Positions 47,609 through 56,749 are shown, counted from the stretch's first letter. The stretch: DNA of 64,000 bases from Hyphomonas atlantica corrig. (GCF_000682715.1 NZ_AWFH01000001.1:434001-498000); one strand, 5' to 3'. Notes: generated by a model from the letters alone, not told the origin. Numbers and translations are program-made.

Positions 47609-48322
47609 CTAGTCCCTCGCGGATTCGGAGGCGCGGCGCGACAGGCGCACAAGCACGTCCTGAGAGAATGTGTCGAGCTGGTCGCCCAGCTTGGTCAGGT
47701 CGCCAGTGAACTTGTTGTAGAAAATAACCGCCGGGATAGCGGCCACGAGGCCGAGGCCGGTGGCGAACAGGGCCTCTGCAATCGGGCCGGCCACGGTGCC
47801 AAGGCTCGTATCCTGTTGTTCGGCAATGTTGAGGAAGGCATTCATGATGCCCCAGACGGTTCCGAACAGGCCGATGAAGGGAGAGGCTGAACCGATCGTC
47901 GCGAGCACGCCCAGACCACTGCCGGCCCGGCCAAGTTCACGATCGACAGCGGCGCGCATGGAGCGCTCCGCCCGGCTCACGATTGCGGCGGCTTCGGCAG
48001 GATTGTGGGACTGGCGGCGTGCATCGGACCATTCGCGCGCAGCCGCGGCAAACACGCGGCTGGCCGCATCATTGGTGGCCTGACCGGGGCGCATGTCGAA
48101 ATCTTCAGTGCGGCCACTCCAGAAGGCCTCTTCAAACTGGCGCGATTTCTTGCGCAGGCCGCCAAGGGAGAACAGCTTCTCGCCAATCACCATCCACGAC
48201 CAGATCGAGGCCAGCAGCAGGAACAGGAGGACCAGTTTGACAACCGGGTCAGCCGCCATGATGAGGCTGAACAGCGAGAAGTCGGCATGACTTGCGGCGG
48301 TGCCTATCGCTTCTGATTCCAT
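47609..48322 (-). CDS. tolQ: TolQ, MotA/ExbB-type channel protein
   Basis: 237 residues. Three membrane helices with the ExbB/TolQ signature in LGVLATIGSASPFIGLFGTVWGIM and AEALFATGLGLVAAIPAVIFYNKF. It forms the proton channel stator with TolR. Second gene of the ybgC-tolQRAB-pal-cpoB cluster; 167 bases separate it from ybgC, so a promoter may lie there. Confidence 0.97.
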   Translation of the reverse strand: MESEAIGTAASHADFSLFSLIMAADPVVKLVLLFLLLASIWSWMVIGEKLFSLGGLRKKSRQFEEAFWSGRTEDFDMRPGQATNDAASRVFAAAAREWSDARRQSHNPAEAAAIVSRAERSMRAAVDRELGRAGSGLGVLATIGSASPFIGLFGTVWGIMNAFLNIAEQQDTSLGTVAGPIAEALFATGLGLVAAIPAVIFYNKFTGDLTKLGDQLDTFSQDVLVRLSRRASESARD

Positions 48323-48489
48323 GGGGGCTAATGCTCCTGTCTACGTATCATGGGTGATCAGCCGCATCCCACCCGGGACCGGCACACCCCTTCATCCACA
48401 CCAAATCCGGCAGAAACACGGCAGAATTGCCAGTTTCCGCAGCTCTCTTGGGGGCTAGGCTGGAACGGTTAAGATTTTATGGCAGCGCG

Positions 48490-48951
48490 TTAACGCTCTT
48501 TCGGTTCCCAGCGATACGCTTCCAGATGCTTGACCAGTTCGCGGATCGGGCGGCGCGGGCGGCCATCGGCGTGGATCATCACAGCTGTGATTTCGCCATC
48601 GGCAATGATCTCCTCGCCCCGGAAACAGGTCTGCGAAAAGCGGATACGCGGCCCCTCAGTGCCGATATAGCGCGTGCGTATGTGCAGCAAATCGTCGACC
48701 TTGGCGGCTTTGCGATAGTCCACCTCAACGCGCGTCAGGGTGAAGGCAGCCGGGTCTTCCCGCTCCAGCAGGGACTGATGGGAAATACCCGCATCGCGCA
48801 GATGATCAGACCGGCCCCGCTCGAAAAAACGAAGATAATTGGCGTGATACACCATGCCGGTGAAGTCGGTATCCTCGTAATAGACACGCACACTGATCCA
48901 GTGCTGGCGGTCCGCATCGAAATTCTGGGCGTCAAGGTCTGGCAGGCTCAT
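48490..48951 (-). CDS. ybgC: Tol-Pal-associated acyl-CoA thioesterase YbgC
   Basis: 153 residues, hotdog fold. VYYEDTDFTGMVYHANYLRFFERGR carries the catalytic Asp and the family signature. It hydrolyses short or medium acyl-CoA (or acyl-ACP) thioesters and is regularly the first gene of tol clusters. The start at 48951 has CGGAAATC upstream, a weak ribosome site. Confidence 0.95.
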   Translation of the reverse strand: MSLPDLDAQNFDADRQHWISVRVYYEDTDFTGMVYHANYLRFFERGRSDHLRDAGISHQSLLEREDPAAFTLTRVEVDYRKAAKVDDLLHIRTRYIGTEGPRIRFSQTCFRGEEIIADGEITAVMIHADGRPRRPIRELVKHLEAYRWEPKER

Positions 48952-48982
48952 GATTTCCGCGTAGCAAAGCCCGCCCCCAGCG

Positions 48983-49537
48983 TCACCCCTGTTCCGCCTG
49001 AACCGTCATCTCCAAGGGCTCGGTTGCATATCCAAGCGCCTCGGCGCGCTGCTTCAGCCCATCCAGCACCACCGGGTCCAACTGCGCGGTGCGGGACAGG
49101 ATCCAGAGATACTTGCCATCCGGGCTGCCAACCAGCACGGCGGAATAGTCCGGCTCCAGCGCCAGCACCCAGTAATCGCCCGATGCAAACGGCACCCAGG
49201 CCGGCGCAAATTTCACTTTCAGCTTTGTGTTGTTGCTGCCTTCGACAATCCGGGCCGTGCCCTCTGCAACATCCTTCTCGCCATCGAGCGATCCCTTGTA
49301 ACAGGTATTGGTCACGCTCACCGTGCCGTCGTCGTTCAGACCGTATTCGGCGGTCACGCCCGTGCAGTTTTTCTCAAAGGAATTGGGGTAGCGCGCAATC
49401 TCGTACCAAAGGCCCGAATAGCGCTCCAGATCCACCGAATCGACAGTCGGCGGTGGCGCCGTCTCCGCACGGTAATCAGGCTGGCTGGTACAGGCGGCAA
49501 CCAGGGCGGCGGCAAGTGTCGACAGGGCAATGCGCAT
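48983..49537 (-). CDS. Blc-type outer-membrane lipocalin
   Basis: 184 residues, lipobox VAACT (Cys at residue 16). YSGLWYEIARYPNSFEKNCTGVTAEYGL is the lipocalin motif, and GDYWVLALEPDYSAVLVGSPDGKYLWILSR the central barrel strands. Binds lipids, probably lysophospholipids, and helps membrane maintenance. GGAGAAGGAGATTTCTC precedes the start. Lies 31 bases upstream of ybgC in the same direction. Confidence 0.95.
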   Translation of the reverse strand: MRIALSTLAAALVAACTSQPDYRAETAPPPTVDSVDLERYSGLWYEIARYPNSFEKNCTGVTAEYGLNDDGTVSVTNTCYKGSLDGEKDVAEGTARIVEGSNNTKLKVKFAPAWVPFASGDYWVLALEPDYSAVLVGSPDGKYLWILSRTAQLDPVVLDGLKQRAEALGYATEPLEMTVQAEQG

Positions 49538-49596
49538 GAGAAATCTCCTTCTCCCCTCTTACGCTTGACCCGCCTGTTCGGTTTCGCAAATACGTA

Positions 49597-50616
49597 TCAC
49601 CCCCCATTCTGAGGCGCGATGTCCAGCGGATCGACAATGTCTGACGGCGTCTCCTCAGCATGGAGGCCCGCAAGGAAGGCGCGCAGATCGGCGACAGACT
49701 CCGCCGCCTTCTCCTCCTGCGGGATGTGCCCCGTTTGCGGATAGATAATCAATTCAGCGCCCGGAATGGCGTCCGCGAATTTCTGCCCATGCGCAACCGG
49801 GATCAGATTGTCGCTGTCCCCATGCATGACCAGGGTCGGTGCGGTGATGTTTCCGAGCAGCTCCTCCGACGCCAAAATCCGCAGCGTCGCGCCGCTCATC
49901 AGGTTCAGCAATGCATCCCGGTGACACGGCGCGCGCGACATGGCCGAGTAGCGGTCCACCATTTCGTCAGTCACAAATGCCGGATCATAAAAACTGTCTT
50001 CGAGGCCGGATCGGATCAGCGCTGACATATCGAGATCCTTCATCACACTGCGCGCCACGCCATTGCGCAGCAGCTTGAATATGAAGGGGTCGGACTCCCC
50101 TTCCCCCGGCGCATCCAGCCAACCGGCAGCATCGACCAGGACGAGGCCGTCGAGTTTCTCGGGATGTTCCAGCGCATAGGCCCAGGCAGTGTGACCGCCC
50201 ATGGAATTGCCGACCAGGGTAAACCGCTCAACGTCCAGCGTGCGCGCAACACGGTCCACGGTCTCGACGAATTGCTCGATACCGATGGAGTCATTATCAG
50301 GGCAGCGAGACAAGCCATGCCCCGGAAGGTCCAGACGGATGACCCGGTAATCCTTGCGAAGTTTCCGCGCCCAGGCATCCCAAGTCTGAAGCGAGGCGGA
50401 ATAACCGTGCACCAGAACAACAACCGGCGCATCGCGCGGGCCAGAATCCGTGAAATGAATCTCGACGTCCTTGCCGGATTTCAGGAAGCGACTGTTGGAT
50501 TTCGAATAGACCGATTCGAGCGTCGTGTAGGATATGTCATCCCGGCGAAGCATCCACCATCCCGCCGTCAATATGATCGCAAGCGTCACCAGCACGACAA
50601 ACAGTCGTTTCAACAC
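49597..50616 (-). CDS. Alpha/beta hydrolase with N-terminal membrane anchor or signal
   Basis: 339 residues. A hydrophobic N-terminus (about 4-23) is followed by an alpha/beta-hydrolase fold: oxyanion-hole LVHGYSAS, DLPGHGLS, nucleophile elbow GNSMGGH with S138, acid Asp probably in MHGDSDNLIP, and His in TGHIPQEE. Likely a periplasm-facing or membrane-bound esterase. Substrate unknown. Transcribed toward the lipocalin gene, with 59 bases between. Confidence 0.9.
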   Translation of the reverse strand: MLKRLFVVLVTLAIILTAGWWMLRRDDISYTTLESVYSKSNSRFLKSGKDVEIHFTDSGPRDAPVVVLVHGYSASLQTWDAWARKLRKDYRVIRLDLPGHGLSRCPDNDSIGIEQFVETVDRVARTLDVERFTLVGNSMGGHTAWAYALEHPEKLDGLVLVDAAGWLDAPGEGESDPFIFKLLRNGVARSVMKDLDMSALIRSGLEDSFYDPAFVTDEMVDRYSAMSRAPCHRDALLNLMSGATLRILASEELLGNITAPTLVMHGDSDNLIPVAHGQKFADAIPGAELIIYPQTGHIPQEEKAAESVADLRAFLAGLHAEETPSDIVDPLDIAPQNGG

Positions 50617-50680
50617 AATCCCGAACTCCCTACATGCACACCAAAGGGTGACGCACTAAAGCCCTGCGTCTCGTGACAAG

Positions 50681-51433
50681 TCAAATTCTGCGATCAGTCC
50701 CACAGATCGGGCATGCAGCATCCCACCGCAAAACAACCGACCGCTGACGGGTGGAAAGCCCGTCAACCAAAGCGAGCCGCCCGATCAATGGCTCCCCCGC
50801 ACCGGTGATCAGCTTGATCACCTCCAGTGCCATCAGTGTAGAAATCATTCCTGTAACTGGCCCTACAACACCAATCTCATCACAGGCCTCGGCATCCGGT
50901 GGCGTCTCCGGCACCCAGCATTGATAACAGGGCGCGTCCGCAACGTATCCAGACGCAAACACGCTGGCCTGTCCGCTCCACCCCGCCGCGGCGCCATGCA
51001 CCAGCGGACGCTCGCTCTGATGCGCGACCCTGTTCAACGCATAGCGCGCAGGGAAATTGTCCGTTGCATCGACCAGTATGTCGCCTGACAACGCATCGTC
51101 CTTCGACCAGCGCTTTCGTCGGCCCAGAACATGTGTGGACGGATGATCTGCTGTCAGGCGCGCGGCCATCACCTCCACTTTCGACTTTCCGAGACTGTTC
51201 TCTCCGAACTGGATCTGTCTTTGCAGGTTTGAGCGTTCGACATGATCATCGTCCCAGAGCTCCAGCTGGCCGACACCCGCAGCAGCCAGGTACATCGCGC
51301 ACGGCCCGCCCAACGCCCCTGCCCCAACGATCGATACGCGCGCCGCGCGCAGCTTCTGCACGCCGGGCCCGCCAATCTCCCTCAGCATGATATGCCGCTT
51401 GTGGCGGGCAAGTTCTTCCGGGCTGAGGCTCAT
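50681..51433 (-). CDS. ThiF/MoeB/HesA family adenylyltransferase
   Basis: 250 residues. The nucleotide site GAGALGGPCAMYLAAAGVG, VERSNLQRQIQF with the Arg finger and DATDNFPARYALN are typical E1-like features. Zinc Cys pairs are in CYQC and CPIC, and DEIGVVGPVTGMISTLMALEVIK is conserved. It adenylates the C-terminus of a ubiquitin-like sulfur carrier (ThiS or MoaD) for thiamine or molybdopterin synthesis; which one is not decidable here. Starts inside the nadD stop (4-base overlap). Confidence 0.92.
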   Translation of the reverse strand: MSLSPEELARHKRHIMLREIGGPGVQKLRAARVSIVGAGALGGPCAMYLAAAGVGQLELWDDDHVERSNLQRQIQFGENSLGKSKVEVMAARLTADHPSTHVLGRRKRWSKDDALSGDILVDATDNFPARYALNRVAHQSERPLVHGAAAGWSGQASVFASGYVADAPCYQCWVPETPPDAEACDEIGVVGPVTGMISTLMALEVIKLITGAGEPLIGRLALVDGLSTRQRSVVLRWDAACPICGTDRRI

Positions 51434-52029
51434 GACGCAGCCTTCATCTGACGAATGGCGGTAGAGGAAATCGGATCCAGCGGCGCGGTGAGATAGACCC
51501 AGGCGGGCGGCGCGAGACCTGGCAAGATCGTCGCCTCCGCTTCAGGAATACGACTATGAGCGAACCGCCGCGCAAAGGGCGAGTTTCGCGCGCCCGGCCC
51601 CACGCCGGGGCGCGCAACAATCGCAATCGGCATCATGCGCGCAATTTCCTGCCACTCACTCCACATATGGAAGTTCACCATATTGTCCGCGCCCATCAGC
51701 CAGACAAAGTCCGCATCCGGCGCAATATGCGTGATCGCGGAAAGGGTTCGATAGGTATAGGTCAGGCCAAGACGCGATTCGATATCAGTCACGCGCATGC
51801 GGGGATGATCGGCAACAGCCATCGCAGACCAGAAACGTTCCCCGAAGTCTCCGTGCCCGGTCTTGAGTGGATTTCCCCGCGCCACAATCCACCAGACCCA
51901 GTCCAGCTGCAGACGCTTCATTGCGGTCGTGGCCACATGGAGGTGCCCTGAATGGGCCGGATTGAAACTGCCCCCGAACAATCCGATGCGCAGGCCACGC
52001 GCTGGCCCTGGTAGAAGTGCTCTGCTCAA
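51430..52029 (-). CDS. nadD: Nicotinate-nucleotide adenylyltransferase NadD
   Basis: 199 residues. The nucleotidyltransferase motif GLFGGSFNPAHSGHLHVA, WIVARGNPLK and the C-terminal ISSTAIRQ (I-S-S/T-x-I-R) are diagnostic. It makes deamido-NAD from NaMN and ATP. It overlaps proA by 4 bases and the ThiF-like gene by 4 bases, so the three form one tight operon. Confidence 0.96.
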   Translation of the reverse strand: MSRALLPGPARGLRIGLFGGSFNPAHSGHLHVATTAMKRLQLDWVWWIVARGNPLKTGHGDFGERFWSAMAVADHPRMRVTDIESRLGLTYTYRTLSAITHIAPDADFVWLMGADNMVNFHMWSEWQEIARMMPIAIVARPGVGPGARNSPFARRFAHSRIPEAEATILPGLAPPAWVYLTAPLDPISSTAIRQMKAAS

Positions 52030-53300
52030 GGACGAACCTGCCCATTTCCGCGCACGACGTACTTGTAGGTCGTCAATTGGTCTGCGCCTACCGGGCCGCG
52101 CGCATGAATGCGGCCTGTGGCAATACCGATCTCCGCGCCCATGCCGAACTCGCCCCCATCAGCGAACTGGGTTGACGCATTGTGCAACAGGATCGCGCTA
52201 TCGACCGTAGCAAAGAAACGCTCAGCAGCCGCCTCGTCCTCAGTGATGATGCATTCTGTATGCCCGGACGACCAGGTGCCGATATGGTCCAGCGCGGCAG
52301 TGAGATCATCCACGACAGCCACTGCCAGGATCGGCGCGAGATATTCCGTTGACCAGTCCGCCTCTGTCGCCTCGACCATATCAGGTACAATCGCCCGCGC
52401 GCGCGCATCGCCGCGCAGCTCACACCCCGCATCCGTCAGGGCCGCCGCCATCTTCGGCAGCAGGTCATCCGCCACTGCCGCATCCACCAGCAACGTCTCG
52501 GCAGACCCGCAAATTCCAGTGCGGCGCATCTTTGCATTGAGCACAATCGACACCGCCTTTTCCGGATCTGCTGCCTTGTCCACTATCACATGGCAAAGAC
52601 CTTCAAGATGTCCGATCACCGGAACGCGGGCGTCTTTCTGGACCCGCTCAACCAGGCTGCGGCCCCCACGTGGCACGATGACATCCACATTGCCCTCCAG
52701 CCCGGCCAGCATATGCCCGACGGCGGCGCGATCCCTGGTCATCACCAATTGCACCGCATCTTCCGGCAGGCCTTCCTGTTTGAGGGCGCTGCGCATGGCC
52801 GCAACAATCGCGCGGGATGACTGGGTGCTTTCCGATCCGCAGCGCAGGATGGCCGCATTGCCGGAGCGCAGGCAGAGCGCGCCCGCATCCGCCGTCACGT
52901 TCGGGCGGCTCTCGTAAATAATGCCGATCACGCCCAGCGGCACGGCCACGCGCGCAATATCCAGCCCGTTCGGACGCTCCCACCGCGCAAGCTCGCGTCC
53001 GATGGGATCGCCCAGTTCAGCCACCGCCTCAACACTGGATGCAATGCCTTCCAGCCGCGCCGCATCCAGCGCCAGCCGGTCGAGCATGGCGGCGTCCAGC
53101 CCCTTCTCTCGCGCAGCGGTCATATCGGCTTCGTTCGCGCTGAGGATCTTGTCAGACGCCGCCCGGATCGCGCCGGCCACCGCCTTCAGGCCCCGCGTCC
53201 GGTCTGCCGGGCTCATCCGGCCCAGCTTGCGCGAAGCCTCACGGGCATTGCGCCCCACCCGAAGCATGGTTTCGCCGAGATCTGCGGTCTGGTCTGTCAT
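52026..53300 (-). CDS. proA: Gamma-glutamyl phosphate reductase ProA
   Basis: 424 residues, aldehyde-dehydrogenase fold. GVIGIIYESRPNVTADAGALCLRSGNA, VIVPRGGRSLV and the catalytic Cys in MRRTGICGSAETLLVD are diagnostic. It reduces gamma-glutamyl phosphate in proline synthesis. The start is uncertain among ATGs at 53300, 53309 and 53312. First visible gene of proA-nadD-thiF; proB is not upstream in the window. Confidence 0.96.
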   Translation of the reverse strand: MTDQTADLGETMLRVGRNAREASRKLGRMSPADRTRGLKAVAGAIRAASDKILSANEADMTAAREKGLDAAMLDRLALDAARLEGIASSVEAVAELGDPIGRELARWERPNGLDIARVAVPLGVIGIIYESRPNVTADAGALCLRSGNAAILRCGSESTQSSRAIVAAMRSALKQEGLPEDAVQLVMTRDRAAVGHMLAGLEGNVDVIVPRGGRSLVERVQKDARVPVIGHLEGLCHVIVDKAADPEKAVSIVLNAKMRRTGICGSAETLLVDAAVADDLLPKMAAALTDAGCELRGDARARAIVPDMVEATEADWSTEYLAPILAVAVVDDLTAALDHIGTWSSGHTECIITEDEAAAERFFATVDSAILLHNASTQFADGGEFGMGAEIGIATGRIHARGPVGADQLTTYKYVVRGNGQVRP

Positions 53301-53471
53301 CGTATCCATCATGGCGATGGATGTGCCGGAAACCCGGCCTGTCTGCAAGATGCGCCAATGATGCATTCGGCTATGGCTGCAATGACTACAAGGCGCGGCG
53401 ACGGGCTGACTCTTCGAAAATTTGCCCTAGTATGAAAGTCGAGGAAACAAAACACCATCCGGAGGAAGTAC

Positions 53472-55043
53472 ATGATCGACGTTAAGGCGATGCCGCATCT
53501 GGCGGATATTCCGCGTGTCCAGGCCGGCATCCGTCCGGACGCAACCGCGTTCTGGTTCGAAGGCGAAACCACCAGCTTTGCCCAGCTTGAGACCCGGTCT
53601 ACTCAGGTTGCAAACGGCCTGATCGCGCTCGGCGTCCAGACAGATGACCGCGTCGGCTATCTCGCGAAGAACACATCTGTCTATTACGAGATGATGTTCG
53701 GCGCGGCCAAGGCGCGCGCGGCGATGACGGCGGTGAATACGCGCCTTGCCCCGCCTGAGGTCCAGTTCATCCTGTCGGACGCCCGCGTGAAGATCCTGTT
53801 CGTCGGCAAGGATTTCTACAGCATGATCGACCAGATCCGCGCTGACCTGCCCGATCTGGAACAGGTCATCGCGATTGATGGCGAACGCGATGACTGGCCA
53901 TCCTACACAATCTGGCGCGACGGCCAGTCGACCGACGCCCCCGGCATCGAAACGCATGATACGGATGATGTGATCCAGCTCTATACGTCCGGCACGACCG
54001 GCATGCCGAAGGGCGTGCAGCTGACCAATGGCAACTACCGCGCCATCTTCGAACAGGCTGGCCAGCTCGACTGGGCCAGCTATGATGTGGGCGATGCCGT
54101 CATGAACGCGATGCCGCTATTTCATGTGGCAGGCGTGAACATTGGCATCCTGACCGCAGCGCAGGGTGCAAACGCTGTTGTCCTGCGGGAAATCGACCCG
54201 ACGCTCATCCTGAAACTGATCCCGGAGCACAAGATCGCACATGCCTTCTGGGTGCCGGCGGTGATCCTGATGCTGACGCAGATGCCGAATGTACGCGACA
54301 TTGACTGGACCCCGCTGAAACAGGTCTTCTATGGCGCCTCGCCGATCGCAGAAAGCCTGCTCCTCGACGCCAAGGAGATCATGGGCGCAAAATTCACGCA
54401 GCTTTATGGCCTGACAGAAACGGGCGGATGCGGAACATATCTTCCACCAGAGGCGCATGATCCGTCCTGGGGCAAGCTGCGTTCCTGCGGTGTCCCCTAC
54501 CCGGCAACCATTGTCCGCTGCCTGGACGCGGAGGGCAATTCCGTGCCGACCGGCGAAGTTGGCGAGATCGCCATCAAATCGGCTTTTGTGATGAAGGGCT
54601 ACTGGAACCGTCCCGACGCCACCGCCGAAGCGATTGACGAGTACGGCTTCTTCCGCACTGGGGATGCAGGCTATTTCGACGAGGACGGATTTCTCTACAT
54701 CCATGACCGCGTGAAAGACATGATCGTCTCTGGCGGAGAGAACATCTATCCGGCTGAAGTCGAGAATGCGATCTTTGGCCACCCAGGTGTGGCCGATGTC
54801 GCCGTGATCGGCGTGCCGGACGAGAAATGGGGCGAAGCCGTAAAGGCCATCATCGTGGTCAAGCCCGGCGAATCTCCGACACAGGAAGACATTATCGCCT
54901 ATGCGCGCGAGCGTATCGCCGGATACAAATGTCCGAAGACGGTCGAATTTATCGAGGCCCTGCCCCGCAATCCATCCGGAAAGATCCTGCGCAAGGATCT
55001 GCGCGAGGTTTACTGGAAAGACCAGGAACGCCGCGTCAGCTGA
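53472..55043 (+). CDS. Acyl-CoA synthetase, AMP-binding family (FadD-like)
   Basis: 523 residues. The ANL-family core motifs are YTSGTTGMPKG, YGLTETGGCGTYL and RTGDAGYFDEDGFLYIHDRVKDMI, with the catalytic Lys in NPSGKILRKDLR near the C-terminus. It activates a carboxylic acid with ATP and CoA; chain length unknown. GGAGGAAGTAC precedes the start. Its stop lies in the left arm of a long hairpin shared with the convergent Sel1-like gene. Confidence 0.94.
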   Translation: MIDVKAMPHLADIPRVQAGIRPDATAFWFEGETTSFAQLETRSTQVANGLIALGVQTDDRVGYLAKNTSVYYEMMFGAAKARAAMTAVNTRLAPPEVQFILSDARVKILFVGKDFYSMIDQIRADLPDLEQVIAIDGERDDWPSYTIWRDGQSTDAPGIETHDTDDVIQLYTSGTTGMPKGVQLTNGNYRAIFEQAGQLDWASYDVGDAVMNAMPLFHVAGVNIGILTAAQGANAVVLREIDPTLILKLIPEHKIAHAFWVPAVILMLTQMPNVRDIDWTPLKQVFYGASPIAESLLLDAKEIMGAKFTQLYGLTETGGCGTYLPPEAHDPSWGKLRSCGVPYPATIVRCLDAEGNSVPTGEVGEIAIKSAFVMKGYWNRPDATAEAIDEYGFFRTGDAGYFDEDGFLYIHDRVKDMIVSGGENIYPAEVENAIFGHPGVADVAVIGVPDEKWGEAVKAIIVVKPGESPTQEDIIAYARERIAGYKCPKTVEFIEALPRNPSGKILRKDLREVYWKDQERRVS

Positions 55044-55090
55044 TCATAGGGCGGATGGCGCAGCGTCCCCTGCGCTGTCCGCCATGATCA
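55041..55090. terminator. Long convergent hairpin between acyl-CoA synthetase and Sel1-like genes
   Basis: Three consecutive 6-base stems pair: GATCAT (55042-55047) with ATGATC (55084-55089), GGCGGA (55050-55055) with TCCGCC (55078-55083), and GCGCAG (55058-55063) with CTGCGC (55070-55075). Small internal mismatches separate them. It fills most of the 54-base gap between convergent stops and overlaps one stop codon. No strong U tract. Confidence 0.7.
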
Positions 55091-55097
55091 CGTCGCC

Positions 55098-55367
55098 TTA
55101 GTTGGCGAGGCTCAGCCAGTCGCGCGCTGCCGACAGCGCCACCTTGACTTCATCCGTGCTCAGCATGTCAGCCATTTCCTGACGCTGCAGCTTGGCCTCG
55201 TCATGGCCCTTGGAGGCTGCGAGGTTGAACCATTTGTGCGCGGAGATCAGGTCGATGTCAGATCCGACACCGGCTGCACAGGCGAGACCCGCCTGATAGA
55301 ATTCATCCGCATTTGCCTCGGCACCCAGCAGGCCGCCTGGCTGTATTTCCATCTCTGAAAAGGGCAT
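55098..55367 (-). CDS. Sel1-repeat-like small protein
   Basis: 89 residues, no signal peptide. ADEFYQAGLACAAGVGSDIDLISAHKWFNLAASKGHDEA is one Sel1/TPR-like helical repeat (AHKWFNLAASKG is the core). The rest, MADMLSTDEVKVALSAARDWL, is a helical extension. Such short proteins are common in alphaproteobacteria; the partner is unknown. AGGAGAAACAAG precedes the start. Confidence 0.82.
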   Translation of the reverse strand: MPFSEMEIQPGGLLGAEANADEFYQAGLACAAGVGSDIDLISAHKWFNLAASKGHDEAKLQRQEMADMLSTDEVKVALSAARDWLSLAN

Positions 55368-55457
55368 CTTGTTTCTCCTGTCACCCTGCCCGTGCCGCCA
55401 CCCTTTTTGGGCATGTCAGCCTGAGCATCCATCCGCCACCGGATCGTTCCGGCGACA

Positions 55458-55484
55458 GGCAAAGAGTGCCTGCTCTCCTTTGCC
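55458..55484. repeat. Inverted repeat upstream of the Sel1-like gene
   Basis: GGCAAAG (55458-55464) and CTTTGCC (55478-55484) form a perfect 7-base palindrome around a 13-base spacer. It lies about 90 bases upstream of the Sel1-like start. It could be an operator or leader hairpin; there is no other evidence. Confidence 0.3.
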
Positions 55485-55575
55485 GTATGGTTAACAGCGA
55501 TCTGACGAAACCGCGGCTTTTTTAATGGAATTACGCCCAATCTTCACGAATGACGGGTTTTTCGGACCCAAACAC

Positions 55576-55609
55576 GAAAAACCCCCGCCCGGTGTTCACC
55601 AGACGGGGG
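55576..55609 (-). terminator. Rho-independent terminator of carD
   Basis: Arms CCCCCG (55582-55587) and CGGGGG (55604-55609), with a further inner stem GGTG/CACC around TT. On the minus strand UUUUU follows. It lies 29 bases past the carD stop. Confidence 0.9.
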
Positions 55610-55637
55610 CCTTGCATGATCGAAAAGGAAAGAGGCC

Positions 55638-56159
55638 TTAGGCGGCGACTTTCTTCTTTGCGAGGGATTGAGCAAGTTTTTCCATGGCGTCGTCCTTGTC
55701 GATGTTTTCGACAGCGGCGAGTTCGCGGGCCATACGGTCCAGCGCATTTTCGTAAAGCTGACGCTCGGAATAGGATTGTTCCGGCTGGTCTTCGCCGCGG
55801 TGCAGGTCGCGCACGACTTCCGCGATGGAGATCAGGTCACCGGAATTGATCTTCGCTTCGTATTCCTGCGCACGGCGCGACCACATGGTGCGCTTGATGC
55901 GGGCGCGGCCGCCCAGCGTCTTCAGAGCGTCATCAACCAGCTTGGAGCCGGCCAGAGCGCGCATGCCGGAAGCTTCGGCGCGGTTGGTTGGAACGCGAAG
56001 GATCATCTTGTCCTGGTCAAAGGAGACCACGTAGACCTCCAGATCCATGCCGGCCACAGTCTGCTTCTCGACGCTCGTGATCTTGCCCACCCCGTGTGCG
56101 GGGTAAACGACGCTTTGACCCACTTCAAACGCCAGTTCCGCAGATGCTTTTTTAGCCAT
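55638..56159 (-). CDS. CarD family transcription regulator
   Basis: 173 residues. The N-terminal RNA-polymerase-interacting domain opens FEVGQSVVYPAHGVGKITSVEKQ, and the C-terminal helical domain includes RRAQEYEAKINSGDLISIAEVVRDLHR. CarD/CdnL stabilises RNA polymerase open complexes, often at rRNA and growth genes. A strong terminator follows, and 245 bases of intergenic sequence precede fdxA's end. Single-gene unit. Confidence 0.96.
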   Translation of the reverse strand: MAKKASAELAFEVGQSVVYPAHGVGKITSVEKQTVAGMDLEVYVVSFDQDKMILRVPTNRAEASGMRALAGSKLVDDALKTLGGRARIKRTMWSRRAQEYEAKINSGDLISIAEVVRDLHRGEDQPEQSYSERQLYENALDRMARELAAVENIDKDDAMEKLAQSLAKKKVAA

Positions 56160-56371
56160 GTTGGATATCGCCCTTTTTTACGCAAATAGAGCCGATAAAG
56201 TCCTTCCCAGTCCGACGCAGTTGACGGTCTGAGTTGAAGATTCCGGCTCTTGTCAGTTATTACTCAAGTCTGAACACTAGCATAAATGTGCAGGTTTTTC
56301 AACAGACACGCCCAGATGCTAACCAAGAGTAAAGTTCTCAAGGCCTCTGATTTTGTTAACCTTTATTGAGA

Positions 56372-56391
56372 AACCCTGCAAAATCAGGGTT
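56372..56391 (-). terminator. Hairpin after fdxA
   Basis: AACCCTG (56372-56378) and CAGGGTT (56385-56391) pair perfectly around a 6-base loop. It lies 14 bases past the fdxA stop. The U tract on the minus strand is interrupted (UCUC), so terminator strength is uncertain. Confidence 0.6.
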
Positions 56392-56404
56392 CGGACGGGC
56401 TGAC

Positions 56405-56749
56405 TCAGACGTCGCCTTCACCCGGCTTGGGGCTGAAATATTTTTCCAATTTGCCGGTCTCTTGCGCAAATTGTTCGCGATCTGCAGGCGGTTCCTTCAT
56501 CCGGGTGATGTTCGGCCAGACCTTCGCATATTCGCTGTTGAGTTTCAGCCATTTCCCGTCCGGGTCGTCCTCGGTGTCAGGTACGATCGCCTCTGCCGGG
56601 CATTCCGGCTCGCACACGCCGCAATCAATGCACTCATCCGGATGGATGACCAGCATGTTCTCGCCTTCATAGAAGCAATCAACCGGGCAAACCTCGACGC
56701 AATCCATGTATTTGCAACGGATACAGGCGTCGACGACGATATAGGTCAT
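56405..56749 (-). CDS. fdxA: Seven-iron ferredoxin FdxA
   Basis: 114 residues. Cysteines at 9, 12, 17, 21, 25, 40, 43, 46 and 50 reproduce the Azotobacter-type FdI pattern that binds one 3Fe-4S and one 4Fe-4S cluster. Family-typical C-terminus follows ([16 protein letters not shown]). It is a low-potential electron carrier. The start at 56749 has a poor ribosome site, but TYIVVDACI is the family start. It lies 85 bases downstream of the TerB gene. Confidence 0.96.
   Translation of the reverse strand: MTYIVVDACIRCKYMDCVEVCPVDCFYEGENMLVIHPDECIDCGVCEPECPAEAIVPDTEDDPDGKWLKLNSEYAKVWPNITRMKEPPADREQFAQETGKLEKYFSPKPGEGDV

Noticed and set aside
56320-56371. Possible CtrA-type site (TTAA-N7-TTAA) between fdxA and carD
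   Set aside because: Only degenerate half sites are visible (CTAA-N7-TAAA and TTAA-N7-TGAG).
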